From Aphanomyces cochlioides (lineage: Eukaryota > Oomycota > Saprolegniomycetes > Saprolegniales > Verrucalvaceae): DNA of 64,000 nucleotides. The position numbers were made by a program, and so were the translations under genes. Below, piece by piece: positions 10,027 to 21,648 of the stretch. The DNA is taken from assembly GCA_019828595.1 (NCBI GenBank), contig JAHQRK010000029.1, forward strand, positions 186,001 to 250,000, written 5' to 3'. The number at the start of each line of letters is the position of its first letter. Positions within the stretch are counted from its first letter, which is position 1. The notes under the pieces are model-generated. The model was not told the origin of the DNA. It was given only the letters and a program-made list of their open reading frames with translations, and did not search any database.

Positions 10027-10404
10027 TAATATAATCGAGCTCCGTAATGTGTTTGTGAACAATCAAGATTCATACTTGATGTGCAATTGAAAAATACTCC
10101 AGGTTATTGCACGAACGCAGGGAGATGCGGGAATTCAACAAAACGGAAAATTCGCCAAAATTAAAAAAATGAAATTTAAAAATATTTTGTCCATATTTTT
10201 ATTAAGATTTTCCCGATTGTCAGTGTAAGAAACTTTTTGCAAAGTTTTTTCACATCCAACTTCACGCTAAAAAAAACTAGTGAAGATGCTGTCGGTTGTG
10301 ATTAATTTTTGGCGAAACTTATAGCTACAAGTATTGTGCTTTTGATACAAAATTGTGAGGAACAGTTTGAATCGACCGAGGTTTCGAATCGATTCTGAAT
10401 CGAA
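10027..10404. other. AT-rich spacer with GGGAGATGCGGGAA motif
   Basis: No gene. GGGAGATGCGGGAA occurs near 10119 and a variant near 10406; inverted variants lie near 12876-12889 and 13684-13697. These look like terminal repeats of one or two nested elements. Confidence 0.45.
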
Positions 10405-10473
10405 CGGGAGGATGCGGGAACATCATTAGAAGACACGAATACTCTCTTTTACTCACGGACATTAAATAACTAC

Positions 10474-11256
10474 TCAAGTGTGTAGACCGATTACTGCTGT
10501 AGTGTTGCTACAACCTGGAACTTTAAATTCGGCAACAATGATATCGTCATCAATCGTTCCACTACCAGCATTGCAATCGAGAATTTGGGGCTCAACCGCG
10601 AATGGAAGGGCAACACGTTGCGTCATTGTTGGAACATCCCGATCACGACTGAGTCGCTGCTCCATTGCAAAAGCAAACGCTTGGATCTTTGCATAGACTC
10701 TGTGATTGGACACTGACGTCTCCACTTCCGTTTCCAACTTGTTTTGAATTCGAGCAAACTGTGGGGGCCATTTGTACGTCAGAACCGCTGTTTTGGGGTC
10801 GTCTGAGGTGACTTCGATTTTGCACATTCGCACTCCCCACATCAAGCATACGGCGAGACCAACGAATTTCTCCTTTGTGACATAGTCGTAGTAGTCGCAG
10901 ACGAGAGCACAAGCATTTTCCAAGGCATTTTGGGGATGTTCGTTTCCATTTTCAGCGGAAACGTCGTCGATTTGTCTTCGCTTTCCAGCAAGCATGCTGT
11001 CGTAGAACGTAACTTCAGAAGGAGTTGGTCGTCCTCGTTTCGCAGTATTTTTGAGTTCTACATAGAGAAGATTAGGACTTCGTGAGCATGACATTCGTAC
11101 TGTTTGCCATTTTCGTTCGTCTGAGATGGAGAGCGAAAACTGGGTCAGAGTACTGGTTGAAGACGTCAGGACCAAGGGAACGGACGTAGGAAGGTGTGGA
11201 GTCTCCTTGTATCTTTTTTTGGTCGAACAGCTCCTGCAAGACTCGCTGTGCTGCAC
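10474..11256 (-). CDS. unknown protein, probable second gene of a DDE_4 element
   Basis: The 260-residue frame is uninterrupted. An internal Met at 11094 (MSCSRSPNLLYVEL) is an alternative start. The sequence has a basic patch (AKRGRPTPSE), a Cys- and Trp-containing middle (CLMWGVRMCKIEV) and a helix with many Gln and Arg (KIQAFAFAMEQRLSRD), but no domain I can name. It is not related by eye to the IS630 partner proteins. Its divergent position next to a transposase and inside shared termini suggests it travels with the element. PIF/Harbinger elements often carry a second, DNA-binding protein, which is the analogy used here. Confidence 0.5.
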   Translation of the reverse strand: MQHSESCRSCSTKKRYKETPHLPTSVPLVLTSSTSTLTQFSLSISDERKWQTVRMSCSRSPNLLYVELKNTAKRGRPTPSEVTFYDSMLAGKRRQIDDVSAENGNEHPQNALENACALVCDYYDYVTKEKFVGLAVCLMWGVRMCKIEVTSDDPKTAVLTYKWPPQFARIQNKLETEVETSVSNHRVYAKIQAFAFAMEQRLSRDRDVPTMTQRVALPFAVEPQILDCNAGSGTIDDDIIVAEFKVPGCSNTTAVIGLHT

Positions 11257-11942
11257 AGTCGGCCGTCCACTTCTCTGCTATTTCACGACTGGGATTCTCG
11301 CGCCTTTTTTAATACAATTTTTTGAGCATCCGTACTTTTACGGATACGACAGATCCCAGTTCAATCAATGTATTTTTTTGTTGAAGGTCAATTTTTATGT
11401 ATTATTTTTTAAATGTTTGGCAATTTAATATGAATTTGTTAATGTGTTTGTGAATCACTTTCTAAACACATTTGTTAACGTGTTCGAAGCTTAAAAAACC
11501 TGCCTTGCTGGTTGAGTCTCGATGCATACATGTATTCCCCTGAAGAACAAGGTATTGACATCATGTATTTCATGAAACATGCCAATAAACACCGATGCGG
11601 TCTGAGATTTAATGCCTTCAATCACACGATTTTCAAGATTTTTATATATTTCAACTGAAAAACCCACTGTTAAAATGGCTCAAATTGGATCATTGGGGCA
11701 TAGTTCTAGAACTCAAGTAACGTACTAACATCCCACAATAGGAAGCAGCGTTTAACAATGACCCTGACGAGGTTTATTACCTTGAAATCACACTATCATT
11801 AACAAATTCATCGTTAATATTAACAATAATAAAATTGTTAATTTTAAATATATTTATAAACACAATTTTATTTTTTATTCATGAATTTTAATTTATAGTT
11901 CAATTTTTTGGAAACAGAGCATTTCAAATCAATATTAAATCA

Positions 11943-12828
11943 ATGATTCCACTCGATGTCCCAGCGCTGGAGCAGAGCATCCTCCATGAGGGTTACGATA
12001 TTCTCCGTCGCGCGATGCCAAACCACTCGAACAACACAAGCCTCCGTCGGTTCAAATCTACGTTCGGAACATCTCCATCTCTGGCGACAAAGTTGTTCAT
12101 CGCTGCAAGATCAACCGACGCTTCGGGACCTAGACACCTGTTGTGGGCTCTCATGTTCCTGAAGGTATATGCAACAGAATCGATTCATGCGACGTTGGCG
12201 GGAGTTGATGAGAAAACCTTTCGCAAATGGTCGTGGCAACGGGTCGAAGCCCTAGCCGATCTACAAATGGTACTTTCTGGACCATGATATCTAAACAGCA
12301 TTATCCTAGGTGGATTGGCACAGCCAGTTTGATGGTGCCAATGAAGGGCAGTCGATGTTTGTGTCATTGGATGGAACAGACTTTCGCATCAATGAACCAA
12401 GTGAATTCGATCCATCCTGGTATTCCCACAAATTTCATGGACCAGGAATACGGTACGAAATTGGTCTTTGTATTCGAACGGGGCATATTGTCTGGGCAAA
12501 TGGTGGCGTGCCGTGTGGTTTATGGCCCGATTTGGTTTTAGCACGCAGTGCGTACACTCAGGCCGTTCTTCCTGGGGAACTCACATGCGCTGATCTTGGT
12601 TACAGCGACCCAGCATATTTTTACACTCCTCGATATCATCCCGTGAGTGCTCGTCGCCAAAAGCAGATCATGGCTAGCCACGAGACAATCAATGGCCGTC
12701 TAAAGCAATTCAATGTGCTCAAGCAAGTGTTTCGACATCGAGTCGATTTACACTTGTCTTGCTTTTATGCCGTCGTCAATGTAGTCCAAACAGCTCTCGA
12801 AAGTGAATCGCCGTTGTATTCAATATGA
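11943..12828 (+). CDS. DDE_4 (IS5/Harbinger-like) transposase, two exons
   Basis: Exon 1 is 11943-12269 and exon 2 is 12310-12828, with a 40-nt intron (GTACTT...CCTAG) at 12270-12309. Removing it joins ADLQM to VDWHSQFDG in frame and gives 281 residues. The catalytic core is visible: Asp in SLDGTDFRI, Asp in ADLGYSD and Glu in HETINGRLKQF, the DD..E pattern of DDE_4 nucleases. The N-terminal part (FKSTFGTSPSLATKLF) matches the helical region of this group in protists. The protein looks complete and undamaged, though somewhat short. Confidence 0.75.
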
Positions 12829-12889
12829 CATAATTGAAACATACATTTGGTCTTTGTCTGGTTTGGCATGAGCTTTCCCGCAACTCCCG

Positions 12890-13751
12890 GGCTTCTCTGA
12901 TTGGCTAGAATTAAAAATTAAAAATTAGTCAGCCAATCAGAATCGATCAGCCACCTAACTCACGCAAAACACACACTGACACACACCACTTCAGTATTAT
13001 GAAATCGATTGGAAAACGAATTCGCTTTTTGGTCAAAACCACAAATTTGGTTGAAAATGATAAAATAGTCTACAAGTAAATTCAATAAAACCGAGGATTC
13101 AAATAGTTTGAATGTAGTTTTTTTGCTCGGAAAGTTCAAAAAAACTTCAAAAAACTTCATCTTTGGCTTCAAAAAAACTAATCAAGGTACAAAAAAACTT
13201 CAAGTTTTTTTGGTTCTTCCTTTATGAAGTACTCCTGAATACGTTGTCATGAAAGAGAGTAAGCGTTGAATCGTTTGGGAAGTGTAGTTTTTTTTAAAGC
13301 ATTTTGCAAGTTTTTTGGGAAAGTATTGTCTTTTTCACTGAAATTTGTATTTTTGACAAAAATTTGAAATATTCTCAAATACTATTCAAGTATAGTGAGT
13401 TCAAGTGTAACATGAAAGTACATTCAATAAAGTAAAGTTTTGAATGTGTGTTTTGTGTGTGTTTTTGTGAAGAAGACAAATACTCGATTCTGATTGGCTA
13501 TAGATTTCGAATAGATTTGGAAAAATTGATACATTTTTCACCCCGTTCACAATTTAGAGTGTATGTAACAATACAAAAACTTGAAAGAAACCTCTACAAA
13601 AAACTTTGAAGAAACTTTGAAAAAACTTTTTTTATTATCGAGAATTTTAATAAAATTTCAGGACCTTTTTTTAATTTCGTGATTTCCCGCACCTCTCAGA
13701 ATAAAAAATTAGTTTTTGAATTTTACGCATTTACATCCGATTGCCACGTTA
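12890..13751. other. AT-rich stretch with inverted repeat, no gene
   Basis: GCCAATCAGAATCGA at about 12941 recurs inverted near 13485-13500, and CA-rich tracts next to both arms (AAAACACACAC) are also inverted, so this may be a decayed non-autonomous element. Poly-A and poly-T runs fill the middle. Confidence 0.4.
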
Positions 13752-14959
13752 TTAAATCCACACGCCACTTGCTTCGGAATTATTGTCATCTTCGTCATCT
13801 TCGTCGACTCGAACGAGGGAGGCTTCTGCAGCAGCAGGCGGCAGGATGGCCATTTGATCTTCCGGGGCCAAATCCAAGTCGTAGATGTGGCTAGTTTTCC
13901 TCAGCACACAAGGATAGAATATTCATTTGTACCTCGATTGACGCAAAAGGCCGCTATGACCACCATACTGCTGCCGACGCGCTTGAATGACTTTGTACGC
14001 TGTTTTCAATGCACCTTCTAAGGTCAAGAGCCAATTCGTCTTTTCTTCCATGCTGTCACAGCATAAAATGACCGTACGCCCTTTATTTAGCCCAACAGAA
14101 AGTGCATATTTGCGTCCTTCGTACAGCGTCACGTTGCGAACCTAGATGTAAATTAATAGGTCAGCGGTGAAAGCGCAGTGCATTCTGGAACGTACCATTC
14201 CACTCACATAGAGATGCTGTTGCGTATCGTCCGAATAACAGTTCAGTAGATCGTGCTCGACTTTGCAAAAGTAACGATTCCACGTGTCAGCGTCTTCCGG
14301 TGGTGGCACAGCTTCTTCGGCGGTTTGTTTTGTCGTGGATGCGTAGTGTACGTGAACATAGCCCATCTTGATAGGATTTGGACGGTATGTAATCGCTTCA
14401 TTGCTCTCATCGTCGTCCAGGGCGTCGTTTAGAGCATTGTTGTCTTGGGCATCCTACAGTCATCGTTGCACGTCAGGCTCCAAGAGGCAGAGATGGAGAC
14501 CGTGGGAGGTGGGTCAAACACACTCTCGGGGTTAGTTGCACGTGTGAGGAGCGCGAACCAGGCGTTGTACGCGACGTTGGTGTCGCAAATGAGTTTCTCG
14601 TCGCGGCCGGCTTTGCAGTGGATTAACAAACCGTTTGCTTCGCTTGGGAGAGGATGCACGGATGCAACATCGATCACGCCACGTGGAGCTCCAGAAATAT
14701 CCTCGCTATCGTAGTAGGAAAGCGTACTTCCCGATAAGGCAAAGAATCTAGAGGGAAAAAGGAGCGTTCGAGACGAACTTCGCGCTTTTCCATAGCGTAC
14801 CGGCGATTCCATGTCTTCAAATGGGCCTTTTGCTTGCGCATCCAACCACTCAAGACAATCTACAGTGGTATTTCTATAGTTCCTCCCATGCAACTCGAGG
14901 AATCGTACCTTTTGGGCGCCAGCGTCGACCTTCCCCGACCGATTGCGACGCATGGACAT
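13752..14959 (-). CDS. tandem PH-domain protein, six exons
   Basis: Exons on the minus strand: 14909-14959, 14801-14859, 14501-14747, 14196-14453, 13933-14141 and 13752-13890. The five introns are 49, 53, 47, 54 and 42 nt, all GT-AG. The joined frame encodes 320 residues. The first pleckstrin-homology domain is clear: LSGWMRKQKAHLKTWNRRF then FALSGSTLSYYDSE, ending with a helix around YNAWFALL. A second PH-like domain follows (MGYVHVHYAS to EKTNWLLTLEGALKTAY). The C-terminal exon is acidic (DEDDEDDN). PH domains bind phosphoinositides or proteins at membranes, so a signalling or trafficking role is likely. More 5' exons cannot be excluded. Confidence 0.85.
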
Positions 14960-17853
14960 CAACGGCCAAAATGGCTTTTTTATTGTGCAATTAAATGAGT
15001 CAGTCGAATAAATCACATATAGCGACTAATTTTACTCCTCCTTTTGCGTATGTTCACTAAAATGCGACTAAAAGCAGGTTGCTAATTGTTAAGAACAGGG
15101 TATGCTAAAGGCTGGACAGAGCATTATGCCACAGGAGGAGTAATTAATATGAAATTGGTTTTATATTAAGGAATCAAATTAGAAATTGATTTTAATTGTA
15201 CATTTAAGTGTTGAGGGATAACAAAGTTAAGTGGACAGCCTGTATATGCTCGATTCACTTGATGAAGTCCCTAAAAATAACGTCTGCAACAGCTTAGGCG
15301 AAATGTTACTTTCAAAGGTGCGTAGATCTGTCACATGGGCAGTTTGCATGCCACCCAATCCACCGCGACGACGGTTCTTCAACCTTGCTGAAACAAATAA
15401 ATCATTTGGAACAGCTCATCATAATGCGATAAGAGGATTTAGAGGTGATGACACCAAATTGAGATTGTTTTGTATCTTTTTACAACCACTATTTTCGATG
15501 TACTTTCCTATAATTCATTCCTCTTGAGAATCTACCGTAGTGAATGTTGAACAGAGTTTCACTTTCCGCCAAATCAACCATGAGTGTTGTCAACCTTTTT
15601 GCTATACTCGAAGTTGTCAATTGATGGGGAAGAGCCAAGGGCTTACAAAATAATATAACGAGAATGGAGGCAGGGAAGCACAGATTTGTCCTTGATTTTC
15701 CAAAGTAATGTGATGACTTCGACATTGCAATCGGATGAAAGCTTACATCACGCGACTTCTGTTTAGAACTGGATCGGCATGGATAAGTTTGCTCTACCAT
15801 ATCCGGGTGAAGCCTTACCAACTCTATGTTCATATTTTGAAATGGTGCATTCGATGGATTCAGGCTTGAGGGAGTACACTGAAGCACAGTACTGTACACT
15901 GAAGCGCGATTATTGTGGATTAAGCCACGACTTTCCTTTGACCCCGAATAATTGGCAAAAGATGACAGAAGCTTATCTCGACTTAGCGAAGATTGCCAGC
16001 TCACAGCAGTAAAACATGCCGTGAGCTGTTTTTTTTATTAATTCACTGTGGGAGTTTATCGAAGCGATTTTGCAAAACAATGAGAATCGAAATTTGATTG
16101 CTATTTCTTGAGGCAAATAGAGCAGATCCAGCGCGCCAATCAACGTGGCAGATAAAAACTGCTGCTGAGCAGTTTAGCTTTGTTTCGCACAAATTGTTAT
16201 TATAACAATGTAAACCGATCCTGACTCATTCTCAGTGTATTTAGGCTCCAAGTATCATCTTGAATCGGAAACCTACTTGTGCACGAAAGTTTCAAAAACT
16301 GGTTTGTTAATTAACGGAGCACGCTGGGATGACTCCGCGAGTGGTAAAGGCAATGATCTGTGTCAAGCATTGGTACTGTTTTGTATTGACAGTGCAGTAT
16401 GGCAGCTCTACCGGGAAGACAGGCCATAGACGCTATGTGACTGTGAGCTTGGATTAAATTGAATCGTAGCTCGTTATTGATTAAAAGAAGAACATTTCGC
16501 GCAAGACGAAGGCACTCTCTTTATCATCGTCGTGTTTGCGCGAACTGATGAGGTGCACCTTGAAGCTTACGGTTGTATTGTGGTTTGGTTGACCTTTCTG
16601 GGGCAATATTGTACTACGTAGTAACTACCAAGTACAAAGGTTATCAGCAAAAGGGAAGTAAATATCCCACCTGAACAATAGCCATTATGTGAGGATTACA
16701 TCAAGATTCGTCATTTGACAACGAGTTTCTTTTGACTTGGCTGAAGAATATAGAAGTAAATTTCCTGTAGCTCATGATGAAAAAGTCTGTAGCTCCCGAC
16801 CTCCTCTCATTTACTTTGAATTTACACTTGTCGATCATCTGATGGAGGGGCATAAAACTCTCATTAAGAGAACTCACTTTATATTGTTTACTTGTATCAG
16901 AATTAAAAGCGTCATTTCGTGTCGATTTCGACAAAGACCGCTCTTGATGGTACATAGTAAAATGGGAGAGGGACATGGATGGCAGATCTCCTAACAACTC
17001 CGTAGAATCGCATATTCGTGAAAAAAGCCAAGTCTGACTTACCATTCGAAGGGGGCTCCCAGTGGCCTTTGTCACTGAAATATAGTACTATTAATAGTAC
17101 TTTCGTCACTGAAATATAGTACTGTATTCTATACGCGACTATAGTCTCTAAAAAAGTAAACAAAATCCTGCATGAAACATGATACCAATCTGAACGTTCT
17201 TGCGAAGTTGCACATCGATTTGATGTAAGAGAATTGAGTTTTGTCATCCTTTGCATTGTCTATTTGCTGTGATTTTCGTAATCGTCACTTTATTCATCAG
17301 AATCAGCAATGCCGAAGGACTTTAGTCGTGAAAATCATCTTTATTGGCGAGCAATGTGTCACTCTCATCTTCACCTGCACACAAACCAACTTTGTGATCC
17401 CCCATGCTTGTACTGCCCTCTGTCTGCTTGCCATCGAAATTTCGGCTCATAACTCTTCCAAATTGCTCGCTTACTCTGAAGAATTCTCAACTTTAGTCCA
17501 GAATGTCCATCAACTTGACATCATTCTTATTTGTCTATTGTGTTTGACGAACAGACCGCTATCAATTGGGCTAGGCAAACTTAGGCGAATGTCTGTCAGA
17601 TATGCATTCGAAGCTCTTGGGCACATGCAGGCGTCTGTAATGAGGTGCATCACAAACACTTTCCACTCGTGAGGAGTTTTCTGTGGACCAACCATCAGAT
17701 CTATGAACTCATACCTTTGAAATTCGATTTTTGATACTCTGACAATTGTTTTCATGCGGAGCAGCATTAGCAGAGGGAACGAAAGTCAGATATGAATCAA
17801 CACAATGGAAGTCTTGATGCATTCAATGGAATCAGGACTATTCGCACGCTCTC
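14960..17853. other. 2.9 kb without a recognisable gene
   Basis: Several open frames (15489-16004 minus, 15779-16012 plus, 16701-17075 minus, 17241-17672 plus) lack known motifs and overlap. GTCACTGAAATATAGTACT occurs twice in direct orientation (17071-17089 and 17105-17123), and AGTACTATTAATAGTACT at 17084-17101 is a perfect 18-bp palindrome. This may hold the upstream region of the PH gene and decayed repeats. Confidence 0.4.
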
Positions 17854-19190
17854 TTATAGCGCTTTCTTGACGACGCACTTGGTTTGATGTTGTTCCAATG
17901 CTTTCGCGAGTGCTGGCGAGCCTTTCACCAACTGGACAAACTCGTCAATCGAAACTTCGCCCTTGTTCGATGCATCAATTGCAACCGCAGTTGATGGATG
18001 GTTCACGACCGTCGCGAATGGAAACGCCACAACCGAATGTTCCTTAGACCACACAGCGGGATAAGTTTGATGACGCGCCTTCTTGGCTTTCCTACAATAA
18101 TTTCCTCGGTCATCGAGAGAAATAGTGTGATGAGTACTTGGCAACGACAGCTCCTGAAGGCAAAATGGCACCTTGGAACGCCGGGGTAACACCGACAGAT
18201 GGATGCCACACAGCGCCATGAGCTGCGGCCAAATCGCCTTGACGGGCACTGCGGAATGCATCCGTTGCTCGGAAGAGCAAGCTAGTCGAGCCGTCCTTGT
18301 CAACAATAACATCACCAGCGACGACAGCGGTATCAGCATCTCCATCCAATTCGGCTTTAAGGTTCAGCACGGTCGCAATCAAATCGTTGAGTTCAATAGC
18401 ACCACGGACAACGAGTTTCGCTTGTGTGAAGCCATCTTCATTCGTATCAATGTTGTATGCGAAGATAGGCTTTTCGGCGTTGCTTTCCCACACTACGAGG
18501 ATCGGTCGAGGCTACACGTCGAGTTATGAGCACAATATGGGACACAGGATACCGTGTGAGGATCTTTGAGTGTTGGTACTTTGACCAAGAGGTTCGCAAG
18601 GGCATGCGCCAACGCAGGTGAATCCGAGACGACGCGAATCTACAAGATGTAACTCAATCAAGCCAAGTAAGCGGACGGCGTACGGGAGTTCGCGCAGCAG
18701 CATGGCCTCCAACAGCTCCATCAGAGATGTACAAGTCCTGCACGTGGCTCAAGTACTCGGTCACATCTTCCCTGTCAATAAACTCACTTAGACCCTGAGT
18801 ATAATGTTATGAGTACCAGAGATCCAAGAATGGGGCGGCATCCAACGCTTGCGCAGTGGCATTGGCACGGACCGACGAGATCGGATTCGCACTGGCAGCT
18901 TGGGCCAAACGATCCAACGCACGATTGCGATAGCAGTTGTTTCGCGGCGTGATGTCATCATCAGCGAGACTCCAATTCACTTCAAAGTTGTTAGCTTCAG
19001 TTTCTTCAGGAAAGGCGCCGATGAAGTCGCGACGTGCACGGGCCGGAGGTTCCAACATTGAAGCAAACGACGGCGAGGGCGCAGCAACGCTGCTAAAAGA
19101 GCGAAGCGAGACCTATGAATAATATGTTTAGGTATTCTTGAACAGATCCAGGCGACGGACTCTGGACACAGCGCGGCGAAGACCCAGCAT
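17854..19190 (-). CDS. probable mitochondrial protein, five exons, family not recognised
   Basis: Exons: 19161-19190, 18684-19112, 18553-18639, 18138-18511 and 17854-18091. The introns are 48, 44, 41 and 46 nt, GT-AG, and all phases agree, giving about 385 codons. The N-terminus is Arg/Ser-rich without acidic residues for about 30 positions (MLGLRRAVSRV then SLRSFSSVAAPSPSF), typical of a mitochondrial targeting peptide. The body includes IRVVSDSPALAHALANLL and a long segment from NAEKPIFAYNIDT. I do not recognise the family. One in-frame TAA lies in exon 2 (18807-18809). It could be a true nonsense change or part of a very short 30-nt intron starting GTACTCATAAC, which would also keep frame. 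The gene ends in TAA. Confidence 0.7.
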
Positions 19191-19330
19191 GGTGGCAAAA
19201 ATGTCTGGCAGTCAGGAGGGGAGGGTACAGTATCCGGATTCCCGGATGATTCTATCACGTAATCCGGATTCCGGATGATCTTCCCTTTATTGTGATATCT
19301 CGCAGCCAATCAGGATCGCGTATTTACCTA

Positions 19331-20934
19331 TTGTAAAATACCTAATAGACCGGCTCCACCCAATAGTGCGGCCCCCTGAAGTGCAACTACCTCTATAAAT
19401 ACATGTTACATGAAAGTGAATGATCATCACATTAAAAAATTTAGAAGAATCACTCATCGTCAATAGTCAAGAAGTTGTCGAGAGCGTCGGCAATCGGATC
19501 GACATCATCGTCTGCCAAGTCAATTTCACGATTGCTTGAATGTAAACCAGAGGCTTTTGATCTGAACAAATATCCCAATGTTTCGTGTTTGGCCAGGCCA
19601 AGCTCTTCGTACTGACGAGTCACACAACGTGCGAAACTTTTCTTCACAACTCGGCCGAGACAGCACTCCATGCTGTTTTCACCCAGTCACTATAGATTTT
19701 GTAGCTGGGAGGCCGAACACGGTCACTTGGTGTTCGGCTGAATGGACCATTCACTTTCCAGTGGTCAATCTCATCCGTCAATCGAGTCTTCACAGTGTGA
19801 AACCATGAAACATCAGCTGGCTGTAGATGAGGTGTAAGACCTCCAGGAATAATTGCATAGAAGATCCCATTTCCAAGCAAGAAGTCCTTGACACGGTTGC
19901 ATGTGTGGCTCCTTGCACTGTCGAATATGAGCAATAAGGGGCGAGGATGATACCTGAATTCAAACTCCAGGTACTCCACAAAAGCATTTGAGTTCATCCA
20001 AGCATTCTTGACAGGTAGAATCGTCGTCCCTTGTTGCTGACATATTTGATTGGGGACATCAGAGCCAGGCTTGATAAGGAGACACGGCTTTTTCTTCATA
20101 CCAGCGGCATTCGCGCAAAAGACAGCGGTGATTCGAATCTTTTCCAAGCCGTAAGATTTGACGGCGACATCACGAGCTCCACGAATATCGATTGTCGTCG
20201 AGTTTGTGTGATCGAAAAAAATCGCCGTTTCATCAAGATTGTAGATACAATCAGGCGTGATATGATGATGGTCGATAAGATATCGTGTGTTGTTGTAGAA
20301 TGAAAGTGCTCGATCGACGATCTCGTCATCACTGAGCTGTTGACGTCGTGTTGGTTGGCGCAGCACAAAGTCGTGCCTCTTGAGAAAATTGTTGAGCCAA
20401 CCGGTGGTGCATTCAAGGGAGTCAATCTCGAGTTCCTCGCACAACTTTCGAGCCCAAAGAAGTATCATACTTCTTGTTACACGTATCTTCAGAGACCTTT
20501 CGTATAGGATGCGCTCGAATATGATTTCTTCATGGTCGACAGATGTCAACCGCCGACCGCCCCCACTCAGTCGTTTCGCTTGACGGTTGCTTGCGCAGAG
20601 CTCCCGCAAGGCCTCCTCTTGTTTTCGCCAATCTTGAATGGTCGATCTTGACGCCTTGAACTTCTTCGCCGCTTGATGGTTGTTGGTTTTCTTGGCGAAA
20701 TCGATTGCCTCGAGCTTCGTCGTCACCTCATAGCTTCTCTTGCGCTTGTCCATTGTGGTTAATTGACGAAATGAATGGCCCCGAACGCTTTCCTTTATAT
20801 CCCTTATACTCTTGAAACATTATATTTCACAGATATTCTGTGTATTAAAATATAGAGGAAAATCTAATAAAGCGGCCCCTCATAGGAGCCGGTCTACGTA
20901 GTCCGGCGGGCCGATCTATTGGGTATTTTACCAA
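19331..20934. mobile_element. pogo-type transposon, 1604 bp, TA-flanked
   Basis: The left end reads TTGTAAAATACCTAATAGAC. The right end complement reads TTGGTAAAATACCCAATAGA, an imperfect TIR with a one-base gap. TA flanks both ends (19329-19330, 20935-20936). Further in, both sides carry GACCGGCTCC and GCGGCCCC blocks, so the terminal structure is longer than the simple TIR. It contains one transposase gene with a single frameshift. Confidence 0.85.
19450..20753 (-). pseudogene. pogo/Tigger-type transposase with one frameshift
   Basis: Residues 1-369 read from 20753: N-terminal helix-turn-helix (QAAKKFKASRSTIQDWRKQ), CENP-B-type domain (CTTGWLNNFLKRHDF) and the catalytic core with Asp174 (YNLDETAIF), Asp in LLIFDSARSH and Asp in LQPADVSWF. 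The frame ends at 19644 after WSAVSAEL, but the next frame continues at once with VKKSFARCVTRQYEEL and an acidic tail to 19450. A single-base deletion near 19645 explains the break. Apart from that the gene is complete (about 435 residues). Confidence 0.85.
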
Positions 20935-20971
20935 TAAATAATGTAAAACACACCCAAACACACATGCATTT

Positions 20972-21223
20972 AGAGCATCCACACCGGGAGTGTCTATGTC
21001 TATGTCCAAACTGCAAACTTCGTATTTCCGGATAAAGATTGTTACTATCCGAACGATTTGTACTACTGTGTCCCAAAATTTAGATTTTCGTGTCCAACCA
21101 GAAAAATATAGCTCAATTTTGGGACACAGTAGTACAAATCGTTCGGATAGTAACAATCTTTATCCGGAAATACGAAGTTTGCAGTTTGGACATAGACATA
21201 GACACTCCCGGTGTGGATGCTCT
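20972..21223. repeat. perfect fold-back repeat, two 109-bp arms
   Basis: The left arm 20972-21080 and right arm 21115-21223 are exact reverse complements over all 109 positions by hand comparison, around a 34-nt spacer. The arms begin AGAGCATCCACACCGGGAGT. There is no coding capacity. It looks like a very young fold-back element or MITE. The terminus AGAGCATC is also seen near 36440-36447 inverted. Confidence 0.93.
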
Positions 21224-21648
21224 TTGGCGAATTTACCATTTTATTATGATCACATCGATTTGAAAATGAATTCGATTTTCACTCAAAATACAAATGATTG
21301 AAATTGACAATAGGAAAAATAGACCTCTTGACATAGTAGTATGACACAATGCTCAACCACAGATCAATCGTCCTTTTAGAATTTATATGATTTCTTGGAG
21401 TAATTCAATCTCTGGTTTGTCATGCCAACTACCACCTGTATCACAGTCATTGAGCATGGAACACCAACAAAATAGATTGTTGGATGATGTAATTTCGTGA
21501 CAATCTCGCGTAAGCCAGTCGATGTATTTAGAAATCATTCAACCACTTCCAAATATAGCGCCTGTACACATATCACAACCGTCGAACCATAATTGCCCGG
21601 CGTACAAGCTTAATTGCATCTCAACCGACTACACAGACGACCCGAGGA
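21224..21648. other. spacer, nothing recognised
   Basis: No supported frame; probably the flank of the following element remnant. Confidence 0.35.

Larger units (their letters stand above)
10405..12889. mobile_element. two-gene IS5/Harbinger-like (DDE_4) element
   Basis: Imperfect inverted termini (left CGGGAGGATGCGGGAA at 10405, right complement CGGGAGTTGCGGGAA ending at 12889) bracket two divergent genes: an unknown protein (10474-11256, minus) and a DDE_4-type transposase (11943-12828, plus). No clear target duplication was found, and an outer pair of similar motifs (about 10119 and 13697) means the ends could lie further out. Confidence 0.5.

Noticed and set aside
17854..19190. Assignment as phosphoenolpyruvate carboxykinase or another named metabolic enzyme
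   Set aside because: A vague resemblance came to mind but no nucleotide-binding or catalytic motif is visible, so no function is claimed.
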